Below are positions 18,273 through 27,518 of a stretch of DNA of 64,000 nucleotides, one piece after another. The stretch is from assembly GCF_014596915.1 (NCBI RefSeq), contig NZ_JACVWU010000007.1, positions 186,001 through 250,000 on the forward strand. Direction: 5' to 3'. Made by a program: the position numbers and the translations under genes. Numbering within the stretch: the first letter of the stretch is position 1; every line of letters begins with the position of its first letter. The notes under the pieces are model-generated. The model worked only from the letters and a program-made list of their open reading frames with translations. It was not told the DNA's origin and did not search any database. This DNA is from Streptomyces sp. TRM68416 (lineage in GTDB: Bacteria > Actinomycetota > Actinomycetes > Streptomycetales > Streptomycetaceae).

Positions 18273-19678
18273 GCCGCGTACTGCACCGGCGGCCAAGCCT
18301 CGTGCCAGCGCAGCTCCGCCTCCAACTGCGCGGCCAGCGAGATCAGAAGAGGCTCGCTGTGGGCCGGGCCCAACAGCTGGGCGCCGACGGGCAGTCCGCC
18401 GTGAACGAAGCCGGCGGGGACGTTGACCCCGGGCCAGCCCAGCACGTTCCACGGCCAGGCGAAGGGGCAGGCGGCGATCATCGCACGGTCGGTGGCCAGC
18501 CCGCCGAGGCCGAGCATCGCGCCGATGCGCGGCGGGGGAGCGGCCGTGGTGGGCGCGAGGACCACGTCGTACGACTCGAACATGGCGCCGATACGGCGGT
18601 GCAAGGCCGCCTCCGCCCGACGCGCCGCACGCAGCGGTGCCCCGCCGAGCAGCCGGCCCAGCCGGGCGGCGTCCAGGGTGCGCCGGTCGAGCAGCGCGGG
18701 GAAGGGGGCGTCGCTGACCCACTCCGCGACGCCGACCGTCGCGCGCGGCACGAAGGTGAGCCCGATCTGGCCGTACGGCGGATCGGCCTCCTCGACGTGA
18801 TGGCCCAACGCGCTGAGCTGCTCGGCCAGTTGGACGACCCGCTCCCGAACCTCCGGCCGGAGCCGGGCGGGCACGGCGGTGAACGGCGGCTTCAGGGAGA
18901 GCGCGATCCGCAGTCGGCCGGGGTCGCGGCCCACCGCCGCCGAGGCGTCGACGGCCGGCGGGCGGTGCGGGTCGCGCTCGTGGTTGCCGCTCGCCGCGTC
19001 CAGCAGCAGCGCCGCGTCGGCGACCGTACGGGCCAGGGGGCCGTTGACCGTGATGCCCTGGAAGGACTCGCCGCGCGGCCAGGTCGAGACGCGGCCGCGC
19101 TGCGGCTTGATGCCGACCAGATGGGTCCAGGAGGCCGGGATCCGCACCGAACCGGCGCCGTCCGAACCGAGGGCGGCGGGCACCAGACCGGCGGCGACGG
19201 CGGCGGCCGAACCGCCGGAGGAGCCGCCCGGGGTGTGCTCGGTGCTCCACGGATTGCGCGTCGAGCCGAAGGCGGGCCCTTCGGTGAAGGGCCACTGGCC
19301 GAGTTCGCAGGTGTTGGTCTTGCCGACGATCACGGCCCCGGCGGCCCGCAGCCGTCGTACCGCCTCGCCGTCCTCGGCGACCGGCGGGAACTCCCCGGGG
19401 CAGCCGAACGCGGTGGGCTCACCCGCCACGTCCATGTCGTCCTTGACGGCCACAGGCACGCCGAGCAGCGGTGTGCGGGTCCCGGACGCCAGTTCCCGGT
19501 CCGCCGCGTCCGCCTCGGCGAGCGCCGCCTCGGCGCGCACGATCCGAAACGCGTTGAGGGTGCCCTGCGTCGCCTCGATCCGGGCCAGCGCCTGCTCGAC
19601 GAGCGCCCGGGAGGTCACTTCCCCGGCGGCCAGCGCACGGGCGGACTCCGCAAGACCTGCGGCACGGTCGAGCGTCAT
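18236..19678 (-). CDS. Amidase (amidase-signature family)
   Basis: A 480-aa hydrolase of unknown amide substrate. The Ser-cisSer-Lys triad is visible: Lys79 in GVPVAVKDDMDVAG, cis-Ser154 in TPGGSSGGSAAA and nucleophile Ser177 in GSDGAGSVRIPAS. GGAGG precedes the ATG with about 8 nt spacing. The last residues (DDATPGLR) are encoded within the 33-bp repeat array, so the C-terminus has probably been changed by repeat growth. Monocistronic. Confidence 0.9.
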   Translation of the reverse strand: MTLDRAAGLAESARALAAGEVTSRALVEQALARIEATQGTLNAFRIVRAEAALAEADAADRELASGTRTPLLGVPVAVKDDMDVAGEPTAFGCPGEFPPVAEDGEAVRRLRAAGAVIVGKTNTCELGQWPFTEGPAFGSTRNPWSTEHTPGGSSGGSAAAVAAGLVPAALGSDGAGSVRIPASWTHLVGIKPQRGRVSTWPRGESFQGITVNGPLARTVADAALLLDAASGNHERDPHRPPAVDASAAVGRDPGRLRIALSLKPPFTAVPARLRPEVRERVVQLAEQLSALGHHVEEADPPYGQIGLTFVPRATVGVAEWVSDAPFPALLDRRTLDAARLGRLLGGAPLRAARRAEAALHRRIGAMFESYDVVLAPTTAAPPPRIGAMLGLGGLATDRAMIAACPFAWPWNVLGWPGVNVPAGFVHGGLPVGAQLLGPAHSEPLLISLAAQLEAELRWHEAWPPVQYAAAQADDATPGLR

Positions 19679-19705
19679 ACGGGACACCTCCGGGACGGCG
19701 TTGTC

Positions 19706-19717
19706 TACTGAACAGTA
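19706..19717. promoter_or_regulatory. Palindrome upstream of amidase
   Basis: TACTGAACAGTA is a perfect 12-bp palindrome 27 bp upstream of the amidase ATG. A minus-strand TAGACA at 19703-19708 could be its -10. It may be an operator; no adjacent regulator is apparent. Confidence 0.35.
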
Positions 19718-19888
19718 ACCTCTGCGCGAACGCCCGGCCAGAGCCGGGGAGTTGGCCCGCGTGCCACCGCCCGCGCCCACCTCCTGCGCAAACCATTGAC
19801 GCGTACCTGACTCACCCCTACGGTCTGACCGACTTGCCGAACCTTGTTCGACATGTCGCACAACTCGGAGTCAGAGGGAGAGCCGCCC

Positions 19889-21280
19889 ATGACCGCACAA
19901 CCCCCCGCCACGCCCGCGCGCCGCACCCTGCTGCGTGCCCTGGCCGCCCTGCCCGCCTCGGCGCTCGTGCTGGCCGAAACCCCCGGCCTGCTCGGCACGG
20001 CCCTCGCCGCCGCGCCGCCGAGCGGCTCCGCCACCCGCTACACCATCGTGCCCTTCCTCAACAGCACCGACGGCACCGTGAACGTCTACCAGTCCGACGA
20101 CGCCACCGACTTCCGGCTGCTGAAGTCCTCCGCCTACACCCCGCCCAGCAACCGCATCCGCGACGCCAGCATCATCAGACACACCGACGGCTACTACTAC
20201 ATCACCTACACGACACACACCTGGCAGGACCCGAGCACCACCATCGGCTTCGCGCGCAGCGCCGACCGCGTCAACTGGACCTTCCTCTACGACTATCCGG
20301 TCCCCATCGCCAACCTCTCCCGTGCCTGGGCGCCGGAGTTCTTCGTCGACAGTGACGGCAGCGTCAACGTCATCGTGTCCTGCTCCACGAGGAACGACGA
20401 GTGGATCTTCACGCCGTATCTGCTGCGGGCCGCCAACTCCGCCCTCACCGGCTGGACTTCCCCGGTCGCCCTGCCCGGTCTCGGCGCCAACCGCATCGAC
20501 ACGTTCCTCGTGAGGACCGGCTCCACCTACCACGCCTTCACCAAGAACGAGACCACCAAGTACATCGAGTACGCCACGGCGCCGAACCTCACCGGCCCCT
20601 ACACCGTCTCCCGCACCGGCAACTGGGCCGGCTGGGGCAGCTACCGAGAAGGCCAGGCCCTCGTACAACTCGACAACGGCGCCTGGCGCATGTTCTTCGA
20701 CGGCTACGGCGACGGTTCCTACTACTACAGCGACAGCTACGACACCTTCGCCACCTGGTCGGCCCCCACCCCGCTCCCGGGGATCTCCGGCACGGCACGC
20801 CACTTCACGGTGGTGAAGGAGACGGTCGCCGGCGGACCGTCCCTGGCGCGGAACACCACCCGCTCCTTCCAGTCCGCCAACTACCCCACCCGCTACTGGC
20901 AGCAGCAGTCCGCCCTGCTCAACCTCCCGGTCGTGACCGCCTCCAGCACGACCGCCGAAAAGCAGGCAGCCACCTTCGCGGTCGTCCCCGGCCTCGCGGA
21001 CTCGAACGCGTACTCCTTCCGCGACACCTCCGGCAACTACCTGCGCCACTACGACTTCCGCGCCCGCTTCGACGCCAACTCCGGTACGTCGACGTTCGCC
21101 CGCGACGCGACCTTCATCGCCCGCGCCGGGGCGACCAGCGGCTCGCTGCGGTTCGAGTCGTACAACTATCCCGGGTACTACCTGCGGCACTACGGGTACC
21201 AACTGCGGGTGGAGCGGTCGAACGGGACGGATCTCTTCCGGCAGGACAGCTCGTTCGTGCCGGTGGGGGCCTGGGGCTGA
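19889..21280 (+). CDS. Secreted GH43-type glycosidase with CBM42 (AbfB) domain
   Basis: A 463-aa exported enzyme, probably acting on arabinan or arabinoxylan. A twin-arginine-like signal (ARRTLLRALAALPASALVLA) ends near residue 42. A five-bladed GH43-like catalytic domain follows (RIRDASIIRHTDGYYYITYT, AWAPEFFVDSDG, DGYGDGSYYYSD). Residues about 325-460 form an AbfB arabinose-binding domain with three NYP/NYLRHYxxx repeats. AGGGAG precedes the ATG at 19889 by about 8 nt. No LacI-type operator of the 30-kb cluster is seen here. Confidence 0.85.
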   Translation: MTAQPPATPARRTLLRALAALPASALVLAETPGLLGTALAAAPPSGSATRYTIVPFLNSTDGTVNVYQSDDATDFRLLKSSAYTPPSNRIRDASIIRHTDGYYYITYTTHTWQDPSTTIGFARSADRVNWTFLYDYPVPIANLSRAWAPEFFVDSDGSVNVIVSCSTRNDEWIFTPYLLRAANSALTGWTSPVALPGLGANRIDTFLVRTGSTYHAFTKNETTKYIEYATAPNLTGPYTVSRTGNWAGWGSYREGQALVQLDNGAWRMFFDGYGDGSYYYSDSYDTFATWSAPTPLPGISGTARHFTVVKETVAGGPSLARNTTRSFQSANYPTRYWQQQSALLNLPVVTASSTTAEKQAATFAVVPGLADSNAYSFRDTSGNYLRHYDFRARFDANSGTSTFARDATFIARAGATSGSLRFESYNYPGYYLRHYGYQLRVERSNGTDLFRQDSSFVPVGAWG

Positions 21281-21655
21281 GCCGGGGGCTGCTGACCTGG
21301 GGTGCGGCGTCGACTCGGGTTCACGTCACTCCGCCGGGTGTCACGGGGTGAGGAAGCGGGTGACCACCCCGGTGGTATGCCTCGGGCCGGTCTGCGAGAA
21401 CAGTGACGGCGGCGACCGCTTCCGGACCGACCCCGTCCTGCAGCCGCAAGCAAGCGACTGACGGACGGGGGCGGGGCCATGGCGAGCGGGCGGCCGCACG
21501 GACGCGGGCCACGCACCGGGACCGGCGCCTGCAACGCATCCTGCGGACCACCCCTCCACCACCTCGACGCAGGCGCGGTCGGCCCGACCGGGAGCGTCCC
21601 GTTTCCCGCCCCCGGTCGAGCCCTGCCCTGTCACCAACGTCCCGGGACAGCACAC
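21281..21655. other. Intergenic, no gene recognised
   Basis: This 375-bp convergent gap between the GH43-CBM42 and GH12 genes contains no convincing coding frame, RNA or strong hairpin. Confidence 0.5.
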
Positions 21656-22423
21656 CTAGATGCTCGATCCGCCGCCGGAGGTATTGCTCCACCAGGCGCT
21701 GTAGGCGTTCAGCGAGTACCGCTTCTGCACGCCGCTGGTCGAGGTGATCTCCAGGCCGAACTGCATGGTGTCGAAGGTGGTGTTGCGCAGCAGGTTCTGC
21801 GACGTGGCCCAGCGCCAGACCGCCGAGGCGTCGATGGTGCCGGTGTTGCTCTGCTGGGCGGGGATGAACTGCAGGACGTTCCAGCCGGGATCGGCCTGCC
21901 AGACCGACGCGTACCGGATGCCGCCGATGGTCACGTTGGAAGCGATCTGCCGTCCCCAGCCGCCGGCTGCCGTTCCGGACCAGCTGGTGAAGACCATGAT
22001 CTCGTCCTGGTTGCCGGTCGACCAGATGTCGCTCGTCCAGTTCCAGTGGTCACTACCGGCGACGGGAGCCGACGACGTGTTGTACCAGAAGCCCGCCGAG
22101 TTCAACTGCGACAACGGTGTCTGGGGCCGGACCGAGGTGTTCGGGTACGACTTGATCCCGCCGCCGGAGTGGTTGGCGTCGACGTACCAGGACTTGACGC
22201 TGTCGACGGACAGGCACTGCGTGCCGTGGTTGTCGCCCCAGATGTTGTTGTAGACAGTCCAGCTGCCCTGGGTGTACTGACCCCATCGCTCGCAGGTGGA
22301 GTACACCTGGGCCTGCGCCGGAGCCGCGAAGCTCAGGAACCCGGCGATCATGGCGACGATCAGGGTCAGCCGGCCGACCCCGGCCGACCTGCTGCTGACG
22401 GATATACGGGCTTGCCCTCTCAT
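21656..22423 (-). CDS. Secreted GH12 endoglucanase/xyloglucanase
   Basis: A 255-aa exported enzyme with a Sec signal (LTLIVAMIAGFLSFAAPAQA, cleavage after AQA). The mature part has GH12 features: WTVYNNIWG, GGIKSYPNTS, nucleophile Glu in DEIMVF and acid/base Glu in QFGLEITSTSG. It should cut beta-1,4-glucan or xyloglucan. GGAGGG lies 5 nt before the ATG. Two matches to the LacI-type operator of the 30-38 kb hydrolase cluster lie upstream, so it likely belongs to that regulon. Confidence 0.88.
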   Translation of the reverse strand: MRGQARISVSSRSAGVGRLTLIVAMIAGFLSFAAPAQAQVYSTCERWGQYTQGSWTVYNNIWGDNHGTQCLSVDSVKSWYVDANHSGGGIKSYPNTSVRPQTPLSQLNSAGFWYNTSSAPVAGSDHWNWTSDIWSTGNQDEIMVFTSWSGTAAGGWGRQIASNVTIGGIRYASVWQADPGWNVLQFIPAQQSNTGTIDASAVWRWATSQNLLRNTTFDTMQFGLEITSTSGVQKRYSLNAYSAWWSNTSGGGSSI

Positions 22424-22579
22424 GTGTCCCTCCAAGGACGGCTACGAGTTGTTCCGGACCCGGTCTTGTGCCGGGCTCCGGCGCCGACTCGCGATGGTGG
22501 GTGACGCGCTCGAGAACTGCGGGACGTGCTCGGTCCTCTCACGTTCCAGTGCCGGACCTGCCGTCGCAGGTGGCGAACT

Positions 22580-22591
22580 GTCGAAGCGCTT
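22580..22591. promoter_or_regulatory. LacI-type operator match upstream of GH12
   Basis: GTCGAAGCGCTT is identical over 12 bp to the operators at 34823 and 34942 in the GH42/GH3 intergenic region. It lies about 157 bp upstream of the GH12 start. Confidence 0.5.
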
Positions 22592-22675
22592 GCGTCAGCG
22601 GACAGTAATGAGGGGGCAATTGAACAGCAATACTCTGCGCAGGAAGACACACTTCTTTCACCGGCGGACACAATC

Positions 22676-22690
22676 GTCGAATCGCTTCGA
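22676..22690. promoter_or_regulatory. Second LacI-type operator match upstream of GH12
   Basis: GTCGAATCGCTTCGA matches the GTCGAAGCGCTTCAC motif at 12 of the first 13 positions, 96 bp from the site at 22580. The rest of the 430-bp space (22424-22852) holds no gene that I can support. Confidence 0.4.
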
Positions 22691-22852
22691 ATGACCTCGA
22701 CGCGGCCCGGAGCGCGACCGAGTGGCCAACGCCCTCGCGGACGTCCGCCGCGTCACCCCGCCCCGCACCGGAGGCCTCCGCGGGCGCGGCTATGAGCCTC
22801 ACTGGCCGACCCCGGCCGGGGCGCGGAACATCTCCTTACGGCAACGGGGAGT

Positions 22853-23125
22853 TCAGGTTGTGCCGTCGAGGACGGGCAGACTGGCAACGACCTCGTCACC
22901 GGAGGAGATCGCCGTCGGCTGGAAGCCCACTGAGGCGTACAGCCTCGCGGCCACGGTGTTGTCCGGGTGGTACGACAGGCGAAGCTCCCGGCAGTCCTCG
23001 CGTCGGGCCAGCCACTCCATGAGGGTCCGCACCGCCGCCCGCCCGACCCCCTTGCCCTGCTCGGTGCCATCGATCACCATGCCGCCGAGCCAGTACGAGC
23101 CGACGAACGCACGGGTGCTCGGCGT
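22853..23125 (-). pseudogene. GNAT acetyltransferase, C-terminal fragment
   Basis: The frame encodes the second half of a GNAT domain: FVGSYWLGGMVID, the acetyl-CoA loop EQGKGVGRAAVRTLMEWL and DNTVAARLYASVGFQPTA. The usual 60-70 N-terminal residues are missing; upstream codons read as proline/alanine-rich filler without a good start. A short protein from the ATG at 23080 (75 aa) would lack part of the fold. Probably a decayed gene next to an intact GNAT gene. Confidence 0.55.
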
Positions 23126-23299
23126 CAGCGCGCATCCCCCGGGGGCGCTCGGCGCGTTCGCCCGGGTCTGAGCCGTCGACCTCCAAGCGGCGTCGCTTGC
23201 CGACGACCGGATCGCCGACCCCCTGAGCGCGCGTCAGGTGGTCGGCGTCGTACCCGGGCCGCGTGCCCGCGCAGCCGCCGACGCAGCCGAAGTGCGGGG

Positions 23300-23878
23300 T
23301 CAGTTCCGTTTCTGGCCGAGACCGGGCGGGGACGGTTGCCACTCTCGCCTGAGCAGTCCGAACACCCAGGAGTCGGACACCTCGCCGTTCACCACGCAGT
23401 CTTCCCGCAACGTGCCTTCGCGCACGAACCCGATCTTCTCCAGTACTCGGGCGGATGCCACGTTGCGCGTATCGGTCTCGGCCTGAACCCGGTTCAGGTC
23501 GAGGGTGTCGAACGCCCACTGCAGCAAGGCGTGCGCGGCCTCCGTCGCGTAGCCGTGGCCCCACATCCCCTCGTCGAGGACATAGCCCAACGACGCGCTG
23601 CGGTAGTCCGGGTTCCAGCCGGTCAGCCCGCACCAGCCGACGAAGGCCCCGTCGGAAGCGCGGTCGATGGCCACCCGCGCTCCGGTGCCTTCGTCCGCCA
23701 TCTTCCGGCACATCGCGAGGAAGCGGTCGGCGCGGGCCCGTTCGGTCCACGGCGGGGAGTCCCAGTAGCGCATCACGTAGGTGTTGCTGTGCAGCGCGTA
23801 GAGGGTGTCCGCGTCCGTGTCGGCGAAGGCGCGCAGCCGCAGGCGGTCGGTGTGGAGTGCGGGGGTGGTCAGAGTCAT
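23300..23878 (-). CDS. GNAT-family N-acetyltransferase (RimJ/RimL type)
   Basis: A 192-aa enzyme with the RimJ-like start LHTDRLRLRAFADTDADTLYALH, the core SLGYVLDEGMWGHGYATEAAHALLQWAF and the closing NVASARVLEKIGFVREGTLRED. It transfers acetyl from CoA to an unknown amine, often a protein N-terminus or antibiotic. I use ATG 23878; the ribosome site is weak. A 12-bp palindrome TCGAATATTCGA lies at 23916-23927 in its upstream region. Confidence 0.87.
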   Translation of the reverse strand: MTLTTPALHTDRLRLRAFADTDADTLYALHSNTYVMRYWDSPPWTERARADRFLAMCRKMADEGTGARVAIDRASDGAFVGWCGLTGWNPDYRSASLGYVLDEGMWGHGYATEAAHALLQWAFDTLDLNRVQAETDTRNVASARVLEKIGFVREGTLREDCVVNGEVSDSWVFGLLRREWQPSPPGLGQKRN

Positions 23879-24020
23879 GCGGACCATCTTGTGTGCTCGC
23901 GGTGCAGGTAGAAAGTCGAATATTCGATCCCGACCTGTCGTCGCTCGCGCGGTCGCAGAGCGCGGGGCGGGCCCCTCGGTGAACCCCGAAGCTTTCACGA
24001 ACCACATTGACAACTGCCGT

Positions 24021-24078
24021 CACTCCCTTCCATCATCATTCCACTAATCGAGTAGTGGAATGATGATGGAAGGGAGTG
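24021..24078. promoter_or_regulatory. 58-bp perfect inverted repeat overlapping GntR ribosome site
   Basis: Arms of 26 bp (24021-24046 and 24053-24078) are perfectly complementary around a 6-nt loop, ATCGAG. A TTGACA -35-like hexamer lies at 24007-24012. The right arm contains GGAAGGGAG, the ribosome-binding site of the GntR gene. The element could act as a large operator in DNA or as an RNA hairpin hiding the ribosome site. Confidence 0.8.
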
Positions 24079-24084
24079 GTGGCC

Positions 24085-24513
24085 GTGGAGTACCGCATCG
24101 ACAGGCGGAGCGGGGTCCCCGCCTTCCAGCAGATCGTGCAGCAGACCAAGCAGGCCCTGCGGCTGGGCGTACTGGTGCCGGGTGACCGGCTGCCCACCGC
24201 CAAGGAGGTCTCGGAGACGAGCGCGGTCAACCCGAACACCACCCTCAAGGCTTACCGCGAGCTGGAGCGCGAGGGCCTGGTCGAACCGCGACCGGGCCAG
24301 GGCACCTTCGTACGCCGCACGCTGGGCCGCCCCGAGACGGGCACCGACTCGCCGCTGTACGGGGAGCTGGTGGCGTGGATGGCGAAGGCGGCCGAGGCCG
24401 GTCTGGAGCACGAGGACGTGGCCGCGCTGGTCGCGTCGGCGCTGGAGAAGCAGTACGCCACCGGGACCACGGCGGTCGCGGGGGTCACGAGAGCGAGGAG
24501 CACAGGTGAGTAA
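24085..24513 (+). CDS. GntR-family regulator, YtrA type
   Basis: A 142-aa regulator with the GntR HTH (VPGDRLPTAKEVSETSAVNPNTTLKAYRELEREGLV) and a short helical C-terminus instead of a large effector domain, as in YtrA-type repressors of ABC transporter operons. The GTG at 24085 is chosen because GGGAG ends about 8 nt upstream; GTGs at 24076 and 24079 are too close. Its stop lies inside the start of the next gene, an ABC ATPase. Confidence 0.9.
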   Translation: MEYRIDRRSGVPAFQQIVQQTKQALRLGVLVPGDRLPTAKEVSETSAVNPNTTLKAYRELEREGLVEPRPGQGTFVRRTLGRPETGTDSPLYGELVAWMAKAAEAGLEHEDVAALVASALEKQYATGTTAVAGVTRARSTGE

Positions 24514-25450
24514 CGTCATGCACGCCGGGGAGACGGCGCTTGAGGCGCACGGACTGGGGATGCGCTACCGGCGGGGCTGGGCGCTGCGGGACTGCAGCTT
24601 CCGGCTCCCGGCCGGCAGGATCTGCGGGCTGGTTGGCCCCAACGGGGCGGGCAAGACCACGCTGCTGAACATCGCGTCCCATGTCCTCAAGCCGACGCAG
24701 GGGTCGCTCAGCCTGTTCGGCGAGACGCCGGGCTCGGCGGAGTCCGGTCGGCGTACGGCCTTCCTCGCGCAGGAAAAGCCGCTGTTCCGTCGCTTCACCG
24801 TGGCGGAGACCCTGCGGCTGGGGCGGGAGCTCAACCCCGGCTGGGACCAGCGCGCCGCCGAGGACATCGTCCGCGCGGGCAACGTGCCCTTCGACGCGAA
24901 GATCGGCTCCCTCTCCGGCGGCCAGCGCACCCGCGTCGCCATCGCCCTCGCCTTCGGCAAGCGCCCCGACCTGCTCCTGCTCGACGAGCCGATGGCGGAC
25001 CTCGATCCGGTCGTGCGCCACGAGATCATGGGCACCCTCCTCGCCGAGGCCGGCGAGCGCGGCACCACCGTGGTGATGTCCACCCACGTCCTCGCCGAAC
25101 TGGAGAACGTGTGTGACTTCCTCGTCGTCGTCTCCGGCGGCGGAGTGCGGCTCGCCGGCGACGTGGACGAGCTGTTGACCGCGCACACCGTGGTCACCGG
25201 GGCCAAGGAGGGCGAGAACCTGCCCGCCCTGCTCGGGTACCACACCCTCGTCGAGGCCCGGACCAGCGGACGGCAGTTCACCGCGCTCATCCGCCCGGAG
25301 GGCCCGGTGACCGGCCCTTGGGAGGCTGCCGCCCCGAGCATGGAGGAACTCCTCCTCGCCTATCTCCGCTCCGCCGACGCGCCGCAGCTGATCACCCCCA
25401 CCGCCCAGGTCCGGGGCCAGGCGTTCGCCACCGGGACGGTGGCGGCATGA
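24506..25450 (+). CDS. ABC transporter ATP-binding protein
   Basis: A 314-aa ATPase: Walker A GPNGAGKTTL (residues about 41-50), Q-loop FLAQEKPLF, signature SLSGGQRTRVAI, Walker B LLLLDEPMADLDP and switch His in STHVLAEL. The GTG at 24506 is favoured because GAGGAG lies 5 nt upstream; ATG 24518 is the alternative. It overlaps the regulator stop and couples as ATGA to the permease gene, forming a three-gene operon. Confidence 0.92.
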   Translation: MSNVMHAGETALEAHGLGMRYRRGWALRDCSFRLPAGRICGLVGPNGAGKTTLLNIASHVLKPTQGSLSLFGETPGSAESGRRTAFLAQEKPLFRRFTVAETLRLGRELNPGWDQRAAEDIVRAGNVPFDAKIGSLSGGQRTRVAIALAFGKRPDLLLLDEPMADLDPVVRHEIMGTLLAEAGERGTTVVMSTHVLAELENVCDFLVVVSGGGVRLAGDVDELLTAHTVVTGAKEGENLPALLGYHTLVEARTSGRQFTALIRPEGPVTGPWEAAAPSMEELLLAYLRSADAPQLITPTAQVRGQAFATGTVAA

Positions 25451-26541
25451 GCACCTTCACCAGCCCCTCGACCGACGGCACGAACGGAACAGCGAACCGG
25501 ACGATGAACGGGACAATCAGCGCACCCAAGCACGGATCCAGGCACAGGGCCCGGAACACGAACACCTCGGAGGCCACCCGGCGCCCCCGCCTCAGCGGTA
25601 TGACCTGGCTGGTCTGGCGCCAGCACCGGGCCGCGTTCTGGACCGTCATCGGCGTCACCGTGCTCTACGTGGCCTGGATCGCCTTCCAGCGCGGCCAGAT
25701 GATGGAGTTCCTGGACGGCTACGGCTTCCCCGCCAGGAGCCTCGACGACGTGGAACGGGAGTTCCAGCCGTACGCCGACGCGTTCGGCTCCGTCACCACC
25801 GGCCTCACGGCGATCCCCGTGATCCTCGGCGTCCTCCTCGGCGCCCCGCTGCTCGCGGGCGACCTGGAGAACGGCACGGCCAAGCTGATCGCCGCCCAGT
25901 CCGTGAGCCGCAACCGCTGGCTCGCCACAAAGCTGGCGCTGACCGGTCTTGTGGTCGTGGCGGCCACGGTCGCGCTGTCGGTGGCGTTCGCCTGGTGGTG
26001 GAACCCCATCAAGGTCCACTACGCGGACATCGACTGGACCACCAGTGACTACTTCAACACCACAGGCCCGGCGCCGGTCGCCCTCACCCTCCTCTCGGTG
26101 TTCGGCGGAGTGGCGATCGGTGTGATCCTGCGCCGCACACTGGTGGCCATGGTGGTCACCCTCGGTTTCACCGTCGCCCTCCAGACGGTCTGGGGCCACT
26201 TCGCGATGTCGCTCGGCAACATCGTCACGGCCACCAGCAAGCCGGTCAGCCCCGGCACCGTGATCACATTCCCGGAGGTTCCCCGCACCGCGTACGTGGC
26301 CGACACCTCGTATGTCACCGGCAGCGGAAAGCTGCTCGACGTGAGCACCTGTGCGGATGCGCCGATCGAGCAGGGCATCGAGGCCTGCATGAAGAAGGCG
26401 GACATCGTCGGCGCGCGGCTGGACTACATCCCCATATCGCAGATGGGCAGTATGCAGTGGTTCGGAGCGTCGATCCTGTTCGCCCTGACGGCCGGCGTCG
26501 TGGCCTTCCTCTTCATCTGGGGCCGCAAGCGGCTCGTCTGA
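25447..26541 (+). CDS. ABC transporter permease
   Basis: A 364-aa membrane protein with a hydrophilic Thr/Asn-rich N-terminus (residues 1-50) and about six membrane segments. It has ABC-2-type features: an early single span after MTWLVWRQHRAAFW, LLAGDLENGTAKLIAAQSVSRNRW, and a large extracytoplasmic loop before the last span. It pairs with the preceding ATPase and may export a lipid, peptide or drug. Substrate unknown. Confidence 0.88.
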   Translation: MSTFTSPSTDGTNGTANRTMNGTISAPKHGSRHRARNTNTSEATRRPRLSGMTWLVWRQHRAAFWTVIGVTVLYVAWIAFQRGQMMEFLDGYGFPARSLDDVEREFQPYADAFGSVTTGLTAIPVILGVLLGAPLLAGDLENGTAKLIAAQSVSRNRWLATKLALTGLVVVAATVALSVAFAWWWNPIKVHYADIDWTTSDYFNTTGPAPVALTLLSVFGGVAIGVILRRTLVAMVVTLGFTVALQTVWGHFAMSLGNIVTATSKPVSPGTVITFPEVPRTAYVADTSYVTGSGKLLDVSTCADAPIEQGIEACMKKADIVGARLDYIPISQMGSMQWFGASILFALTAGVVAFLFIWGRKRLV

Positions 26542-26609
26542 GTCACCGTTCGTACCCCTCTCCGCCGGCGTCCAGGCCGACGCTGGTGCGGGCTGCGGCG
26601 ATGTGCGAG

Positions 26610-26641
26610 AGCGGTCCCCGGTCGAGCGGCCGGGGACCGCT
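26610..26641 (+). terminator. Hairpin terminator after ABC operon
   Basis: AGCGGTCCCCGG (26610-26621) pairs perfectly with CCGGGGACCGCT (26630-26641) across an 8-nt loop, 68 bp beyond the permease stop. The rest of the 305-bp gap (26542-26846) has no gene; a TAGGGT -10 box for the next gene lies at 26833. Confidence 0.75.
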
Positions 26642-26846
26642 GCCCCGTGATCACGTGCCGCCCGAGGCGCATGCCTACGCGGCTGTTCACCGGCCACTGG
26701 CCGGTTCGGCGTAGACGGGAGCTCGTCCGCCGCATCGGCATGGTCGTCGGAGTCCCCGAACAGCAACGCGACTGGCGGAACCGACTTCGGACCCCACCGG
26801 AACGGAAGCACACCAGCGTCTGGCCCCTTCCGTAGGGTAGGCCGGC

Positions 26847-27518
26847 GTGACCGAGCCTTCCTACCTTGCCGCCGTCCGGGAGTCCTACGACACCGTGGCC
26901 TACGACTACGCGAAACTCGTCAAACCGCCGTCGGAGCTGGACCCGCTGTCACGCTCCATGCTGGCCGCGTTCGCCGAACTCGTGCGGGCATCCGGCCGAG
27001 GCCCGGTCGCGGACGTGGGCTGCGGACCGGGCAGAGTGACCGCGCATCTGGCCGGACTCGGAGTGTCCCCGTTCGGCATCGATGTCTCCCCGAAGATGAT
27101 CGAACTGGCTCGGAACGCCTACCCGGACCTGCGTTTCTCCGTGGGTTCCATGACCGCGCTGGAGGTCGAGGACAACACGCTCGGCGGCATCCTGGCCTTC
27201 TACTCCACCCACCACACGCCTCCGGAGCTGCTGCCGACCGTGTTCGCCGAGTTCCGTCGCACCCTGGCGCCGGGCGGACACCTTCTCCTCGTCGGCCACG
27301 TGGGTGCCGGTGAGCACCGCCGCCCGGCACAGGCCTACGGCGGCCACCCCGTGTCCTTCGACTCCTTCCGCCTGCCCCCGGACCAGCTGGCCCAGCTCCT
27401 GCGCCAGGCCCGGTTCACCGTCGACGCGCAACTGGTGCAGGAGCCCGGCGAAGACCGGAAGTGGAAGATCGCCAGCTTTCTCGCCCACAAGCCGACGGAC
27501 ACCGGCTTGACTTCTTAA
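26847..27518 (+). CDS. Class I SAM-dependent methyltransferase
   Basis: A 223-aa methyltransferase with motif I VADVGCGPGRVTAHL, the acidic loop GIDVSPKMIELAR and motif III LAPGGHLLLVGHV. Substrate unknown. The GTG start lies 8 bp behind TAGGGT (26833-26838), so translation is probably leaderless. Monocistronic. Confidence 0.9.
   Translation: MTEPSYLAAVRESYDTVAYDYAKLVKPPSELDPLSRSMLAAFAELVRASGRGPVADVGCGPGRVTAHLAGLGVSPFGIDVSPKMIELARNAYPDLRFSVGSMTALEVEDNTLGGILAFYSTHHTPPELLPTVFAEFRRTLAPGGHLLLVGHVGAGEHRRPAQAYGGHPVSFDSFRLPPDQLAQLLRQARFTVDAQLVQEPGEDRKWKIASFLAHKPTDTGLTS

Noticed and set aside
17559..18404. Plus-strand repeat protein over the 33-bp array
   Set aside because: The 11-residue repeats follow directly from the DNA repeat, and the frame is antisense to the PemK-like and amidase genes without a ribosome site.
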